Shown here: positions 1-14,684 of the stretch, piece after piece
Numbering within the stretch: the first letter of the stretch is position 1
Layout of the letters: the number at the start of each line of letters is the position of its first letter
Source: Halictus rubicundus
Lineage: Eukaryota; Arthropoda; Insecta; Hymenoptera; Halictidae
Length of the DNA stretch: 64,000 nt
Assembly: GCF_050948215.1 (NCBI RefSeq)
Contig: NW_027488591.1
Location: 248,001 to 312,000, forward strand
Reading direction: 5' to 3'
Made by a program: the position numbers and the translations under genes
The notes under the pieces: generated by a model
The model's database searches: none
What the model was told of the DNA's origin: nothing
What the model saw: only the letters and a program-made list of their open reading frames with translations

Positions 1-2945
1 GAATAGGATAGGATAGAGGATAGGATAGGATAGAGGATAGGATAGTATAGGATAGAGGATAGAATAGGATACGATAGAGGATAGGATAGGATAGAGGATA
101 GGATAGGATAGAGGATAGGATAGGATAGAGGATAGGATAGGATAGAGGATAGGATAGAGGATAGGATAGAGGATAGGATAGAGGATAGGATAGGATAGGA
201 TAGAGGATAGGATAGGATAGAGGATAGAGTATAGGATAGGATAGAGGATAGGATAGGATAGAGGAAGAGGATAGGATAGAGGATAGGATAGGATAGAGGA
301 TAGGATAGGATAGAGGATAGGATAGGATAGGATAGAGGATAGGATAGGATAGAGGATATTATAGGATAGAGGATAGGATAGGATAGAGAGATAGGATAGA
401 GGATAGGATAGGATAGAGGATAGGATAGGATAGAGGATAGGATAGGATAGAGGATAGGATAGGATAGAGGATAGATAGGATAGAGGATAGGATAGGATAG
501 AGGATCGGATAGAGGATAGGATAGGATAGAGGATAGGATAGGATAGAGGATAGTATAGGAGTAGAGGATAGGATAGAATAGAGGATAGGATAGGATAACG
601 GATAAGATAGGATAGAGGATAGGAAAGGATAGGATAGAGGATAGGATAGGATAGAGGATAGGATAGGTAATTGGATAGGATAGAGGATAGGATAAGGTAG
701 AGGGATAGTATGGGATAGAGGATAGGATAGGATAGAGGATAGGATAGGATAAAGGATAGGATAGGATAGAGGATAGGATAGGATAGAGGATAGAATAGGA
801 TAGATGATAGGATAGGATAGAGAATAGGATAGGATAGGATACAGGATAGGATAGAGGATAGGATAGGATAGAGGATAGGAAAGGATAGAGGATAGGATGG
901 GATAGAGGATAGGATAGGATAGAGGATAGGATAGGATAGAGGATAGGATAGAGGATAGGATAGGATAGAGGATAGGATAGGATAGAGGATAGGATAGGAT
1001 AGAGGATAGGATAGGATAGAGGATAGGATAGGATAGAGGATAGATAGGATAGAGGATAGGATTGGATAGAGGATAGGATAGGATAGAGGATCGGATAGAG
1101 GATAGGATAGGATAGAGGATAGGATAGGATAGAGGATAGTATAGGATAGAGGATAGGATAGAATAGAGGATAGGATAGGATAACGGATAAGATAGGATAG
1201 AGGATAGGAAAGGATAGGATAGAGGATAGGATAGGATAGAGGATAGGATAGGTAATTGGATAGGATAGAGGATAGGATAAGGTAGAGGATAGTATGGGAT
1301 AGAGGATAGGATAGGATAGAGGATAGGATAAGGTAGAGGATAGTATGGGATAGAGGATAGGATAGGATAGAGGATAGGATAGGATAAAGGATAGGATAGG
1401 ATAGAGGATAGGATAGGATAGAGGATAGAATAGGATAGATGATAGGATAGGATAGAGAATAGGATAGGATAGGATACAGGATAGGATAGAGGATAGGATA
1501 GGATAGAGGATAGGAAAGGATAGAGGATAGGATGGGATAGAGGATAGGATAGGATAGAGGATAGGATAGAGGATAGGATAGAGGATCGGATAGAGGATAG
1601 GATAGGATAGAGGAAAGGATAGGATAGAGGATAGGATAGGTAATTGGATAGGATAGAGGATAGGATAAGGTAGAGGATAGGATAGGATAGAGGATAGGAT
1701 AGAGGATAGGATAGGATAGAGGATAGAATAGGATAGATGATAGGATAGGATAGAGAATAGGATAGGATAGAGGATAGGATAGGATAGAGGAGAGGATAGG
1801 ATAGAGGATAGGATAGGATAGAGGATAGGATAGGATAGAGGATAGGATAGGATAGGATAGAGGATAGGATAGGATAGAGGATATTATAGGATAGAGGATA
1901 GGATAGAGGATAGGATAGGATAGAGGATAGGATAGGATAGAGGATAGGATAGGATAGAGGATAGATAGGATAGAGGATAGGATTGGATAGAGGATAGGAT
2001 AGGATAGAGGATCGGATAGAGGATAGGATAGGATAGAGGATAGGATAGGATAGAGGATAGTATAGGATAGAGGATAGGATAGAATAGAGGATAGGATAGG
2101 ATAACGGATAGGATAGGATAGAGGATAGGAAAGGATAGGATAGAGGATAGGATAGGATAGAGGATAGGATAGAGGATCGGATAGAGGATAGGATAGGATA
2201 GAGGAAAGGATAGGATAGAGGATAGGATAGGTAATTGGATAGGATAGAGGATAGGATAAGGTAGAGGATAGTATAGGATAGAGGATAGGATAGGATAGAG
2301 GATAGGATAGGATAAAGAATAGGATAGGATAGAGGATAGGATAGGATAGAGGATAGAATAGGATAGATGATAGGATAGGATAGAGAATAGGATAGGATAG
2401 GATACAGGATAGGATAGAGGATAGGATAGGATAGAGGATAGGAAAGGATAGAGGATAGGATGGGATAGAGGATAGGATAGGATAGAGGATAGGATAGGAT
2501 AGAGGATAGGATAGGATAGAGGATAGAGTAGGATAGAGGATAGGATAGGATAAAGGATAGGATATGAAAGAGGATCGGATAGAGGATAGAATAGGTTAGA
2601 GGATAGGATAGGATAGAGGATAGTATGGGATAGAGGATAGGATAGAATAGAGGATAGGATGGGATAGAGGATAGGATAGGATATAGGATAGGAAAGGATA
2701 GAGGATAGGATGGGATAGAGGATAGGATAGGATAGAGGATAGGATAAGGTAGAGGATAGTATAGGATAGAGGATAGGATAGAGGATCGGATAGGATAGGA
2801 TAGAGGATAGGATAGAGGATAGGGTAGAGGATCGGATAGAGGATAGGATAGGACAGAGGAAAGGATAGGATAGAGGATAGGATAGGTAATTGGATAGGAT
2901 AGAGGATAGGATAAGGTAGAGGATAGGATAGGATAGAGGATAGGA
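1..2945 (+). repeat. Copy 1 of a 2.9 kb segmental duplication
   Basis: This segment matches 9,923-12,846. Landmark C's pair as 72/9,994, 599/10,518, 1,184/11,102, 2,105/12,006 and 2,854/12,755. The offset starts at 9,922, drops to 9,918 through four single-base insertions in this copy, then to 9,901 through one 17-bp (5+12) monomer change. The match begins at base 1, so the duplication continues left of the window. It ends near 2,945, where this copy has GAGG and the other has AAGG. Confidence 0.9.
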
Positions 2946-3020
2946 TAGAGGATAGGATAGAGGATAGGATAGGATAGAGGATAGAATAGGATAGATGATA
3001 GGATAGGATAGAGAATAGGA

Positions 3021-4467
3021 TAGGATAGAGGATAGGATGTGATAGAGTAAACGATATTATAGAGGATAGGATAAGATAGAGGATCGGATAGAGGATAGGA
3101 TAGGGTAGAGGATGGTATAGAGGATAGGATAGAGGATAGGATAGGATAGAGGATAGGATAGGAAAGAGGATAGGATAGGATACGATAGAGGATAGGATAG
3201 ATGATAGGATACGATAGAGGATCTGATAGAGGATACGATCGGATAGAGGATAGGATAGGATAGATTATCGGATAGGTAATTGGATAGGATAGGGGAGAGG
3301 ATAAGGTAGAGGCTAGTATAGGATAGAGGATCTGATAGAGGATAGGATATGATCGAGGATAGGATAGGATCGAGGATAGGATAGGTAATTGGATAGGATA
3401 GAGGATAGGATATGGTAGAGGATAGTATAGGATAGAGGATAGGATAGAGGATCGGATAGGATAGGATAGAGGATAGGATAGAGGATAGGATAGAGGATCG
3501 GATAGAGGATAGGATAGGATAGAGGAAAGGATAGGATAGAGGATAGGAATGGTAATTGGATAGGATAGAGGATAGGATAAGTTAGAGGATAGTATAGGAT
3601 AGAGGATAGGATAGGATAGAGGATAGAATAGGATAGATGATAGGATAGGATAGAGAATAGGATAGGATAGAGGATAGGATAGGATAGAGGATAGAGTAGG
3701 ATAGAGGATAGGATAGGATAAAGGATAGGATTGGATAGAGGATCGGATAGAGGATAGAATAGGATAGAGGATAGGATAGGATAGAGGATATTATAGGATA
3801 GAGCATAGGATAGAATAGAGGATAGGATAGGATAAAGGATACGATAGGATAGAGGATAGGATAGGATAGGATAGAGGATAGGATAGGATAGGATAGAGGA
3901 TAGGATAGGATAGGATAGAGGATAGGATAGAGGATAGGATAGGACAGAGGATCGGATAGAGGATAGGATAGGATAGAGGATAGGATAGGATAGAGGAAAG
4001 GATAGGATAGAAGATAGGATAGGATAGATGATAGGATAGGAAAGAGGGTAGGATAGGATAGAGGATAGACTATAGGATAGGATAGAGGATAGGATAGGAT
4101 AGAGGAGAGGATAGGATAGAGGATAGGATAGGATAGAGGATAGGAAAGGATAGAGGATAGAATAGGATAGATGATATTATAGGATAGAGGATAGGATATG
4201 ATAGAGTAAACGATATTATAGAGGATAGGATAGGATAGAGGATCGGATAGAGGATAGGATAGGATAGAGGATGGTATAGAGGATAGGATAGAGGATAGGA
4301 TAGGATAGAGGATAGGATAGGAAAGAGGATAGGATAGGAAACGATAGAGGATAGGATAGATGATAGGATAGGATAGGGGAGAGGGTAAGGTAGAGGCTAG
4401 TATAGGATAGAGGATCTGATAGACGATAGGATAGGATGGAGGATAGGATAGGATCGAGGATAGGATA
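3021..4467 (+). repeat. Copy 1 of a 1.45 kb duplication, offset 12,690
   Basis: It matches 15,711-17,157 at a constant offset of 12,690. Landmarks 3,052/15,742, 3,571/16,261, 4,211/16,901 and 4,381/17,071 all agree. Only a few point differences were seen: 3,169 G versus A, around 3,265 ATT versus AGG, 3,549-3,550 AT versus TA, and 3,804 C versus G. The segment contains GTAAACG landmarks at 3,052 and 4,211 and a CGATCG word near 3,230. Similarity ends abruptly at 4,467. Confidence 0.9.
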
Positions 4468-7400
4468 GAGGATAGATAGGATAGAGGATAGGATTGGATA
4501 GAGGATAGGATAGGATAGAGTATCGGATAGAGGATAGGATAGGATAGAGGATAGGATAGGATAGAAGATAGTATAGGATAGAGGATAGGATAGGATAGAG
4601 GAAAGGATAGGATAGAGGATAGGATAGGTAATTGGATAGGATAGAGGATAGGATATGGTAGAGGATAGTGTAGGATAGAGGATAGGATAGAGGATCGGAT
4701 AGGATAGGATAGAGGATAGGATAGAGGATACGATAGAGGATCGGATAGAGGATAGGATAGGATAGAGGATAGGAAAGGATAGAGGATAGGATGGGATAGA
4801 GTATAGGATAAGGTAGAGGATAGGATAGGATAGGATAGAGGATAGGATAGGATAGAGGATAGGATAGGATAGAGGATAGGACAGGATAGAGGATAGGATA
4901 GGATAGAGGATAGGATAGAGGATCGGATAGAGGATAGGATAGGATAGAGGAAAGGATAGGATAGAGGATAGGATAGGTAATTGGATAGGATAGAGGATAG
5001 GATAAGGTAGAGGATAGTATAGGATAGAGGATAGGATAGAGGATAGGATAGGATAGAGGATCGGATAGAGGATAGGATAGGATAGGATAGAGGATAGGAT
5101 AGGATAGAGGATAGAGTAGGATAGAGGATAGGATAGGATGAAGGATAGGATAGGATAGAGGATAGGATAGGATAGGATAGAGGATAGGATAGGATAGGAT
5201 AGAGGATAGGATAGAGGATAGGATAGGATAGGATAGAGGATAGGATAGGATAGGATAGAGGATAGGATAGGAAAGAGGGTGGGATAGGATAGAGGATAGA
5301 CTATAGGATAGGATAGAGGATAGGATAGGATAGAGGATAGGATAGGATACGATAGAGGATAGGATAGATGATAGGATAGGATAGGATAGAGGATAGGATA
5401 GAGGATCGGATAGAGGATAGGATAGGATAGAGGAAAGGATAGGATAGAGGATAGGATAGGTAATTGGATAGGATAGAGGATAGGATAAGTTAGAGGATAG
5501 TATAGGATAGAGGATAGGATAGGATAGAGGATAGGATAGGATAAAAGGTAGGATAGGATAGAGGTCAGGATAGGATAGATGATACTATAGGATTGAGGAT
5601 AGGATATGATAGAGTAAACGATATTATAGAGGATAGGATAGGATAGAGGAAAGGATAGGATAGAGGATAGGATAGGTAATTGGATAGGATAGAGGATAGG
5701 ATAAGTTAGAGGATAGTATAGGATAGAGGATAGGATAGGATAGAGGATAGGATAGGATAGAGTATAGGATAAGGTAGAGGATAGGATAGGATAGGATAGA
5801 GGATAGGATAGGATAGAGGATAGGATAGGATAGAGGATAGGATAGAGGATCGGATAGAGGATAGGATAGAGGATCGGATAGAGGATAGGATAGGATAGGA
5901 TAGAGGATAGGATAGGATAGAGGATAGGATAGAGGATAGGATAGGATAGAGGATAGGATAGGATAGAGGATAGGATAGGATAGAGGATAGGATAGAGGAT
6001 AGGATAGGATAGGATAGAGGATAGGATAGAGGATAGGATAGAGGAACGGATAGAGGATAGGATAGGATAGAGGAAAGGATAGGATAGAGGATAGGATAGG
6101 ATAGAGGATAGGATAGGTAATTGGATAGGATAGAGGATAGGATAAGGTAGAGGATAGGATAGGATAGAGGATAGGATAGAGGATAGGATAGGATAGAGGA
6201 TAGAATAGGATAGATGATAGGATAGGATAGAGAATAGGATAGGATAGAGGATAGGATAGGATAGAGGATAGGATAGAGGATAGGATAGAGGTTAGGATAG
6301 GATAGAGGATAGGAAAGGATAGAGGATAGGATGGGGTAGGGAATTGGATAGGATAGGGGATAGGATAAGGTAGAGGATAGTATAGGATAGAGGATAGGTT
6401 AGGATAGAGGATAGGATAGGATAAAGGATAGGATAGGATAGAGGATAGGATAGGATAGAGGATAGGATAGGTTAGAGGATAGGATAGGATAGAGGATAGG
6501 ATAGAGGATAGGATAGAGGATAGGATAGGTAATTGGATAGGATAGAGTATAGGATAAGGTAGAGGATAGGATAGGATAGAGGATATAATAGGGTAGAGGA
6601 TAGGATAGGATAGAGGATAGGATAGAGGATAGGATAGAGGATAGGATAGGATAGAGGAGAGGATAGGATACAGGATAGGATAGGATAGAGGATAGGAAAG
6701 GATAGAGGATAGGATAGGTAATTGGATAGGATAGGGGATAGGATAAGGTAGAGGATAGTATAGGATAGAGGATAGGTTAGGATAGAGGATAGGATAGGAT
6801 AAAGGATAGGATAGGATAGAGGATAGGATAGGATAGAGGATAGGATAGGTTAGAGGATAGGATAGGATAGAGGATAGGATAGAGGATAGGATAGAGGATA
6901 GGATAGGTAATTGGATAGGATAGAGTATAGGATAAGGTAGAGGATAGGATAGGATAGAGGATATAATAGGATAGAGGATAGGATAGGATAGAGGATAGGA
7001 TAGGAAAGAGGATAGGATAGGATAGAGGGTAGGATAGGATAGAGGATAGGATAGAGGATAGGATAGCGGATAGGATAGGATAGAGGATAGGATAGGATAG
7101 AGGATGGGATAGGATACAGGATAGGATATGATAGAGGATAGGATAGGATGGAGGATCGCATAGAGGATAGGATAGGATAGAGGATCGGATAGAGGATAGG
7201 ATAGGATAGAGGATAGGTTAGGATAGAGGATAGAGTAGGATAGAGGATAGGATAGGATAGAGGATCGGATAGAGGATAGGATAGAGGATAGGATAGAGGA
7301 TAGGATAGGATAGGATAGAGGATAGGATAGGATAGAGGATAGAGTATAGGATAGGATAGAGGATAGGATAGGATAGAGGATAGGATAGGATAGAGGATAG

Positions 7401-9922
7401 GATAGGATAGAGGATAGGATAGGATAGAGGATAGGATAGGATAGAGGATAGGATAGGATAGAGGATCGGATAGAGGATAGGATAGGATAGAGGATCGGAT
7501 AGAGGATAGGATAGGATAGAGGATAGGATAGGATAGAGGATAGAGTAGGATAGGAGGATAGGATAGAGGATAGAGCATAGAGGATAGGATAGGATAGGAT
7601 ATAGGATATTGGATAGGATAGGATAGAGGGTAGGATAGGCATAGAGATAGGATAGGATAGAGATAGGATATAGGATAGGATAGGATAGAGGATAGGATAG
7701 AGATAGGATAGGATAGAGGATAGGATAGAGGATAGAGGAAAGGATAGGATAGAAGATAGGATAGGATAGATGATAGGATAGGAAAGAGGGTAGGATAGGA
7801 TAGAGGATAGCGTATAGGATAGGATAGAGGATAGGATAGGATAGAGGAGAGGATAGGATAGAGGATAGGATAGGATAGAGGATAGGATAGGATAGAGGAT
7901 AGGATAGGATAGGATAGAGGATAGAATAGGATACGATAGAGGATAGGATAGGATAGAGGATAGGATAGGATAGAGGATAGGATAGGATAGAGGATAGGAT
8001 AGAGGATAGGATAGAGGATAGGATAGGATAGGATAGAGGATAGGATAGGATAGAGGATAGAGTATAGGATAGGATAGAGGATAGGATAGGATAGAGGATA
8101 GGATAGGATAGAGGATAGGATAGGATAGAGGATAGGATAGGATAGAGGATAGGATAGGATAGAGGATAGGATAGAGGATAGGATAGGATAGAGGATAGGA
8201 TAGGATAGAGGATAGATAGGATAGAGGATAGGATTGGATAGAGGATAGGATAGGATAGAGGATCGGATAGAGGATAGGATAGGATAGAGGATAGGATAGA
8301 GGATAGGATAGGATAGAGGATAGTATAGGATAGAGGATAGGATAGAATAGAGGATGGGATAGGATAACGGATAGGATAGGATAGAGGATAGGATAGGATA
8401 GGATAGAGGATACGATATGATAGAGGATAGGATAGAGGATCGGATAGAGGATAGGATAGGATAGAGGAAAGGATAGGATAGAGGATAGGATAGGTGATTG
8501 GATAGGATAGAGGATAGGATAAGGTAGAGGATAGTATAGGATAGAGGATAGGATTGGATAGAGGATAGGATAGGATAAAGGATAGGATAGGATAGAGGAT
8601 AGGATAGGATAGAGGGTCGGACAGAGGATAGGATAGGATAGAGGATAGGATAGGATAGAGGATAGAGCTGGATAGAGGATAGGATAGGATAAAGGATAGG
8701 ATTGGATAGAGGATCGGATAGAGGATAGGATAGGATAGAGGATAGGATAGGATAGAGGATAGTATAGGATAGAGGATAGGATAGAATAGAGGATAGGATA
8801 GGATACAGGATAGGATAGGATAGGATAGGATAGAGGATAGGAAAGGATAGGATAGAGGATAGGATAGAGGATAGGATAGGATAGAGGATAGGATAGGATA
8901 GAGGAGAGGATAGGATAGAGGATAGGATAGGATAGATGATATTATAGGATAGAGGATAGGATATGATAGAGTAAACGATATTATAGAGGATAGGATAGGA
9001 GAGAGGATCGGATAGAGGATAGGATAGGATAGAGGATGGTAAAGAGGATAGGATAGAGGATAGGATAGGATAGAGGATAGGACAGGAAAGAGGATAGGAT
9101 GGGATAGAGGATAGGATAGGATAGAGGATAGGATAAGGTAGAGGATAGTATAGGATAGATGATAGGATAGAGGATCGGATAGGATAGGATAGAGGATAGG
9201 ATAGAGGATAGGGTAGAGGATCGGATAGAGGATAGGATAGGACAGAGGAAAGGATACGATAGAGGATAGGATAGGTAATTGGATAGGATAGAGGATAGGA
9301 TAAGGTAGAGGATAGGATAGGATAGAGGATAGGATAGAGGATAGGATAGGATAGAGGATAGAATAGGATAGATGATAGGATAGGATAGAGAATAGGATAG
9401 GATAGAGGATAGGATAGGATAGAGGATAGGAAAGGATAGAGGATAGAATGGGATAGAGGATAGGATAGGATAGAGGATAGGATAAGGTAGAGGATAGTAT
9501 AGGATAGAGGATAGGATAGAGGATCGGATAGGATAGGATAGAGGATAGGATAGAGGATAGGGTAGAGGATCGGATAGAGGATAGGATAGGACAGAGGAAA
9601 GGATAGGATAGAGGATAGGATAGGTAATTGGATAGGATAGAGGATAGGATAAGGTAGAGGATAGGATAGGATAGAGGATAGGATAGAGGATAGGATAGAG
9701 GATAGGATAGGATAGAGGATAGAATAGGATAGATGATAGGATAGGATAGAGAATAGGATAGGATAGAGGATAGGATAGGATAGGGGATAGCATAGAGGAT
9801 AGGATAGGATAGAGGATAGGAAAGGATAGAGGATAGGATGGGATAGAGGATAGGATAGGATAGAGGATAGAGTATAGGATAGGATAGAGGATAGGATAGG
9901 ATAGAGGAGAGGATAGGATAGA
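4468..9922 (+). repeat. Mosaic satellite segment
   Basis: This stretch contains the same 5/7 monomers with mixed landmarks (GTAAACG at 5,619 and 8,976) and no gene. It includes a local 378-bp duplication at about 6.3-7.0 kb and an off-register cluster at 7,545-7,735. About 8.95-9.92 kb resembles 12.5-13.5 kb (GGACAGAGG C at 9,592 versus 13,138, offset 3,546). Minus-strand frames are open over long spans for the compositional reason given in the findings. Confidence 0.75.
6345..6998 (+). repeat. 378-bp local tandem duplication
   Basis: GGTTAGG (TT near 6,399 and 6,777) and GGATATAATA (6,581 and 6,959) both recur at exactly 378 bp. A GGATAGGGGATAGG word also lies near 6,350 and 6,728. Copy 1 spans about 6,345-6,620 and copy 2 about 6,723-6,998. 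Copy 1 has a variant start reading GGGAATTGG where copy 2 has GGTAATTGG. Confidence 0.75.
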
Positions 9923-12846
9923 GAATAGGATAGGATAGAGGATAGGATAGGATAGAGGATAGGATAGTATAGGATAGAGGATAGAATAGGATACGATAGA
10001 GGATAGGATAGGATAGAGGATAGGATAGGATAGAGGATAGGATAGGATAGAGGATAGGATAGGATAGAGGATAGGATAGAGGATAGGATAGAGGATAGGA
10101 TAGAGGATAGGATAGGATAGGATAGAGGATAGGATAGGATAGAGGATAGAGTATAGGATAGGATAGAGGATAGGATAGGATAGAGGAGAGGATAGGATAG
10201 AGGATAGGATAGGATAGAGGATAGGATAGGATAGAGGATAGGATAGGATAGGATAGAGGATAGGATAGGATAGAGGATATTATAGGATAGAGGATAGGAT
10301 AGGATAGAGGATAGGATAGAGGATAGGATAGGATAGAGGATAGGATAGGATAGAGGATAGGATAGGATAGAGGATAGATAGGATAGAGGATAGGATTGGA
10401 TAGAGGATAGGATAGGATAGAGGATCGGATAGAGGATAGGATAGGATAGAGGATAGGATAGGATAGAGGATAGTATAGGATAGAGGATAGGATAGAATAG
10501 AGGATAGGATAGGATAACGGATAAGATAGGATAGAGGATAGGAAAGGATAGGATAGAGGATAGGATAGGATAGAGGATAGGATAGGTAATTGGATAGGAT
10601 AGAGGATAGGATAAGGTAGAGGATAGTATGGGATAGAGGATAGGATAGGATAGAGGATAGGATAGGATAAAGGATAGGATAGGATAGAGGATAGGATAGG
10701 ATAGAGGATAGAATAGGATAGATGATAGGATAGGATAGAGAATAGGATAGGATAGGATACAGGATAGGATAGAGGATAGGATAGGATAGAGGATAGGAAA
10801 GGATAGAGGATAGGATGGGATAGAGGATAGGATAGGATAGAGGATAGGATAGGATAGAGGATAGGATAGAGGATAGGATAGGATAGAGGATAGGATAGGA
10901 TAGAGGATAGGATAGGATAGAGGATAGGATAGGATAGAGGATAGGATAGGATAGAGGATAGATAGGATAGAGGATAGGATTGGATAGAGGATAGGATAGG
11001 ATAGAGGATCGGATAGAGGATAGGATAGGATAGAGGATAGGATAGGATAGAGGATAGTATAGGATAGAGGATAGGATAGAATAGAGGATAGGATAGGATA
11101 ACGGATAAGATAGGATAGAGGATAGGAAAGGATAGGATAGAGGATAGGATAGGATAGAGGATAGGATAGGTAATTGGATAGGATAGAGGATAGGATAAGG
11201 TAGAGGATAGTATGGGATAGAGGATAGGATAGGATAGAGGATAGGATAAGGTAGAGGATAGTATGGGATAGAGGATAGGATAGGATAGAGGATAGGATAG
11301 GATAAAGGATAGGATAGGATAGAGGATAGGATAGGATAGAGGATAGAATAGGATAGATGATAGGATAGGATAGAGAATAGGATAGGATAGGATACAGGAT
11401 AGGATAGAGGATAGGATAGGATAGAGGATAGGAAAGGATAGAGGATAGGATGGGATAGAGGATAGGATAGGATAGAGGATAGGATAGAGGATAGGATAGA
11501 GGATCGGATAGAGGATAGGATAGGATAGAGGAAAGGATAGGATAGAGGATAGGATAGGTAATTGGATAGGATAGAGGATAGGATAAGGTAGAGGATAGGA
11601 TAGGATAGAGGATAGGATAGAGGATAGGATAGGATAGAGGATAGAATAGGATAGATGATAGGATAGGATAGAGAATAGGATAGGATAGAGGATAGGATAG
11701 GATAGAGGAGAGGATAGGATAGAGGATAGGATAGGATAGAGGATAGGATAGGATAGAGGATAGGATAGGATAGGATAGAGGATAGGATAGGATAGAGGAT
11801 ATTATAGGATAGAGGATAGGATAGAGGATAGGATAGGATAGAGGATAGGATAGGATAGAGGATAGATAGGATAGAGGATAGGATTGGATAGAGGATAGGA
11901 TAGGATAGAGGATCGGATAGAGGATAGGATAGGATAGAGGATAGGATAGGATAGAGGATAGTATAGGATAGAGGATAGGATAGAATAGAGGATAGGATAG
12001 GATAACGGATAGGATAGGATAGAGGATAGGAAAGGATAGGATAGAGGATAGGATAGGATAGAGGATAGGATAGAGGATCGGATAGAGGATAGGATAGGAT
12101 AGAGGAAAGGATAGGATAGAGGATAGGATAGGTAATTGGATAGGATAGAGGATAGGATAAGGTAGAGGATAGTATAGGATAGAGGATAGGATAGGATAGA
12201 GGATAGGATAGGATAAAGAATAGGATAGGATAGAGGATAGGATAGGATAGAGGATAGAATAGGATAGATGATAGGATAGGATAGAGAATAGGATAGGATA
12301 GGATACAGGATAGGATAGAGGATAGGATAGGATAGAGGATAGGAAAGGATAGAGGATAGGATGGGATAGAGGATAGGATAGGATAGAGGATAGGATAGGA
12401 TAGAGGATAGGATAGGATAGAGGATAGAGTAGGATAGAGGATAGGATAGGATAAAGGATAGGATATGAAAGAGGATCGGATAGAGGATAGAATAGGTTAG
12501 AGGATAGGATAGGATAGAGGATAGTATGGGATAGAGGATAGGATAGAATAGAGGATAGGATGGGATAGAGGATAGGATAGGATATAGGATAGGAAAGGAT
12601 AGAGGATAGGATGGGATAGAGGATAGGATAGGATAGAGGATAGGATAAGGTAGAGGATAGTATAGGGTAGAGGATAGGATAGAGGATCGGATAGGATAGG
12701 ATAGAGGATAGGATAGAGGATAGGGTAGAGGATCGGATAGAGGATAGGATAGGACAGAGGAAAGGATAGGATAGAGGATAGGATAGGTAATTGGATAGGA
12801 TAGAGGATAGGATAAGGTAGAGGATAGGATAGGATAGAGGATAGGA
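9923..12846 (+). repeat. Copy 2 of the 2.9 kb segmental duplication
   Basis: This is the partner of 1-2,945. It lacks the four single-base insertions seen in the first 700 bases of that copy, and all its monomers stay in 5/7 register there. It contains the ATAACGGATA landmark at 10,518, 11,102 and 12,006, showing an internal sub-duplication of about 584 bp. Confidence 0.9.
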
Positions 12847-13229
12847 TAAGGTAGAGGATAGGATAGGATAGAGGATAGGATAGAGGATAGGATAGGATAG
12901 AGGATAGAATAGGATAGATGATAGGATAGGATAGAGAATAGGATAGGATAGAGGATAGGATAGGATAGAGGATAGGAAAGGATAGAGGATAGAATGGGAT
13001 AGAGGATAGGATAGGATAGAGGATAGGATAAGGTAGAGGATAGTATAGGATAGAGGATAGGATAGAGGATCGGATAGGATAGGATAGAGGATAGGATAGA
13101 GGATAGGGTAGAGGATCGGATAGAGGATAGGATAGGACAGAGGAAAGGATAGGATAGAGGATAGGATAGGTAATTGGATAGGATAGAGGATAGGATAAGG
13201 TAGAGGATAGGATAGGATAGAGGATAGGA

Positions 13230-14684
13230 TAGAGGATAGGATAGAGGATAGGATAGAGGATAGGATAGGATAGAGGATAGAATAGGATAGATGATAGGAT
13301 AGGATAGAGAATAGGATAGGATAGAGGATAGGATAGGATAGAGGATAGGATGGGATAGAGGATAGGATAGGATAGAGGATAGGATAGGATAGAGGATAGA
13401 GTATAGGATAGGATAGAGGATAGGATAGGATAGAGGAGAGGATAGGATAGAGGATAGGATAGGATAGAGGATAGGATAGGATAGAGGATAGGATAGTATA
13501 GGATAGAGGATAGAATAGGATACGATAGAGGATAGGATAGGATAGAGGATAGGATAGGATAGAGGATAGGATAGGATAGAGGATAGGATATGGTAGAGGA
13601 TAGTATAGGATAGAGGATAGGATAGAGGATCGGATAGGATAGGATAGAGGATAGGATAGAGGATAGGATAGGATAGAGGATAGAATAGGATAGATGATAG
13701 GATAGGATAGAGAATAGGATAGGATAGAGGATAGGATAGGATAGAGGATAGGATAGAGGATAGGATAGGATAGAGGATAGGAAAGGATAGAGGATAGGAT
13801 GGGATAGAGGATAGGATAGGATAGAGGATAGGATAGGATAGAGGATAGGATAGGATGGAGGATAGGATAGGATAGAGGATAGGATAGAGGATAGGATAGG
13901 ATAGAGGATAGGATAGGATAGAGGATAGTATGGGATAGAGGATAGGATAGAATAGAGGATAGGATGGGATAAAGGATAGGATAGGATAGAAGATAGGATA
14001 GGATAGATGATAGGATAGGGGAGAGGATAAGGTAGAGGCTAGTATAGGATAGAGGATCTGATAGAGGATAGGATAGGATGGAGGATAGGATAGGATCGAG
14101 GATAGGATAGGTAATTGGATAGGATAGAGGATAGGATAAGTTAGAGGATAGTATAGGATAGAGGATAGGATAGGATAGAGGATAGGATAGGCTAAAAGAT
14201 AGGATAGGATAGAGGATAGGATAGGATAGATGATATTATAGGATAGAGGATAGGATGTGATAGAGTAAACGATATTATAGAGGATAGGATAAGATAGAGG
14301 ATCGGATAGAGGATAGGATAGGGTAGAGGATGGTATAGAGGATAGGATAGAGGATAGGATAGGATAGAGGATAGGATAGGAAAGAGAATAGGATAGGATA
14401 CGATAGAGGATAGGATAGATGATAGGATACGATAGAGGATCTGATAGAGGATACGATCGGATAGAGGATAGGATAGGATAGAGGATCGGATAGGTAATTG
14501 GATAGGATAGGGGAGAGGATAAGGTAGAGGCTAGTATAGGATAGAGGATCTGATAGAGGATAGGATATGATCGAGGATAGGATAGGATCGAGGATAGGAT
14601 AGGTAATTGGATAGGATAGAGGATAGGATATGGTAGAGGATAGTATAGGATAGAGGATAGGATAGAGGATCGGATAGGATAGGA
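13230..14684 (+). repeat. Copy 1 of a 1.46 kb tandem duplication
   Basis: Landmarks pair with 14,685-16,189: 13,351/14,806, 13,399/14,854, 13,523/14,978 and 13,591/15,046 at offset 1,455, then 14,270/15,742 and 14,589/16,061 at 1,472. The 17-bp drift equals one pentamer plus one dodecamer. The copies are directly adjacent. Boundaries are approximate because the edges lie in consensus monomers. Confidence 0.88.
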
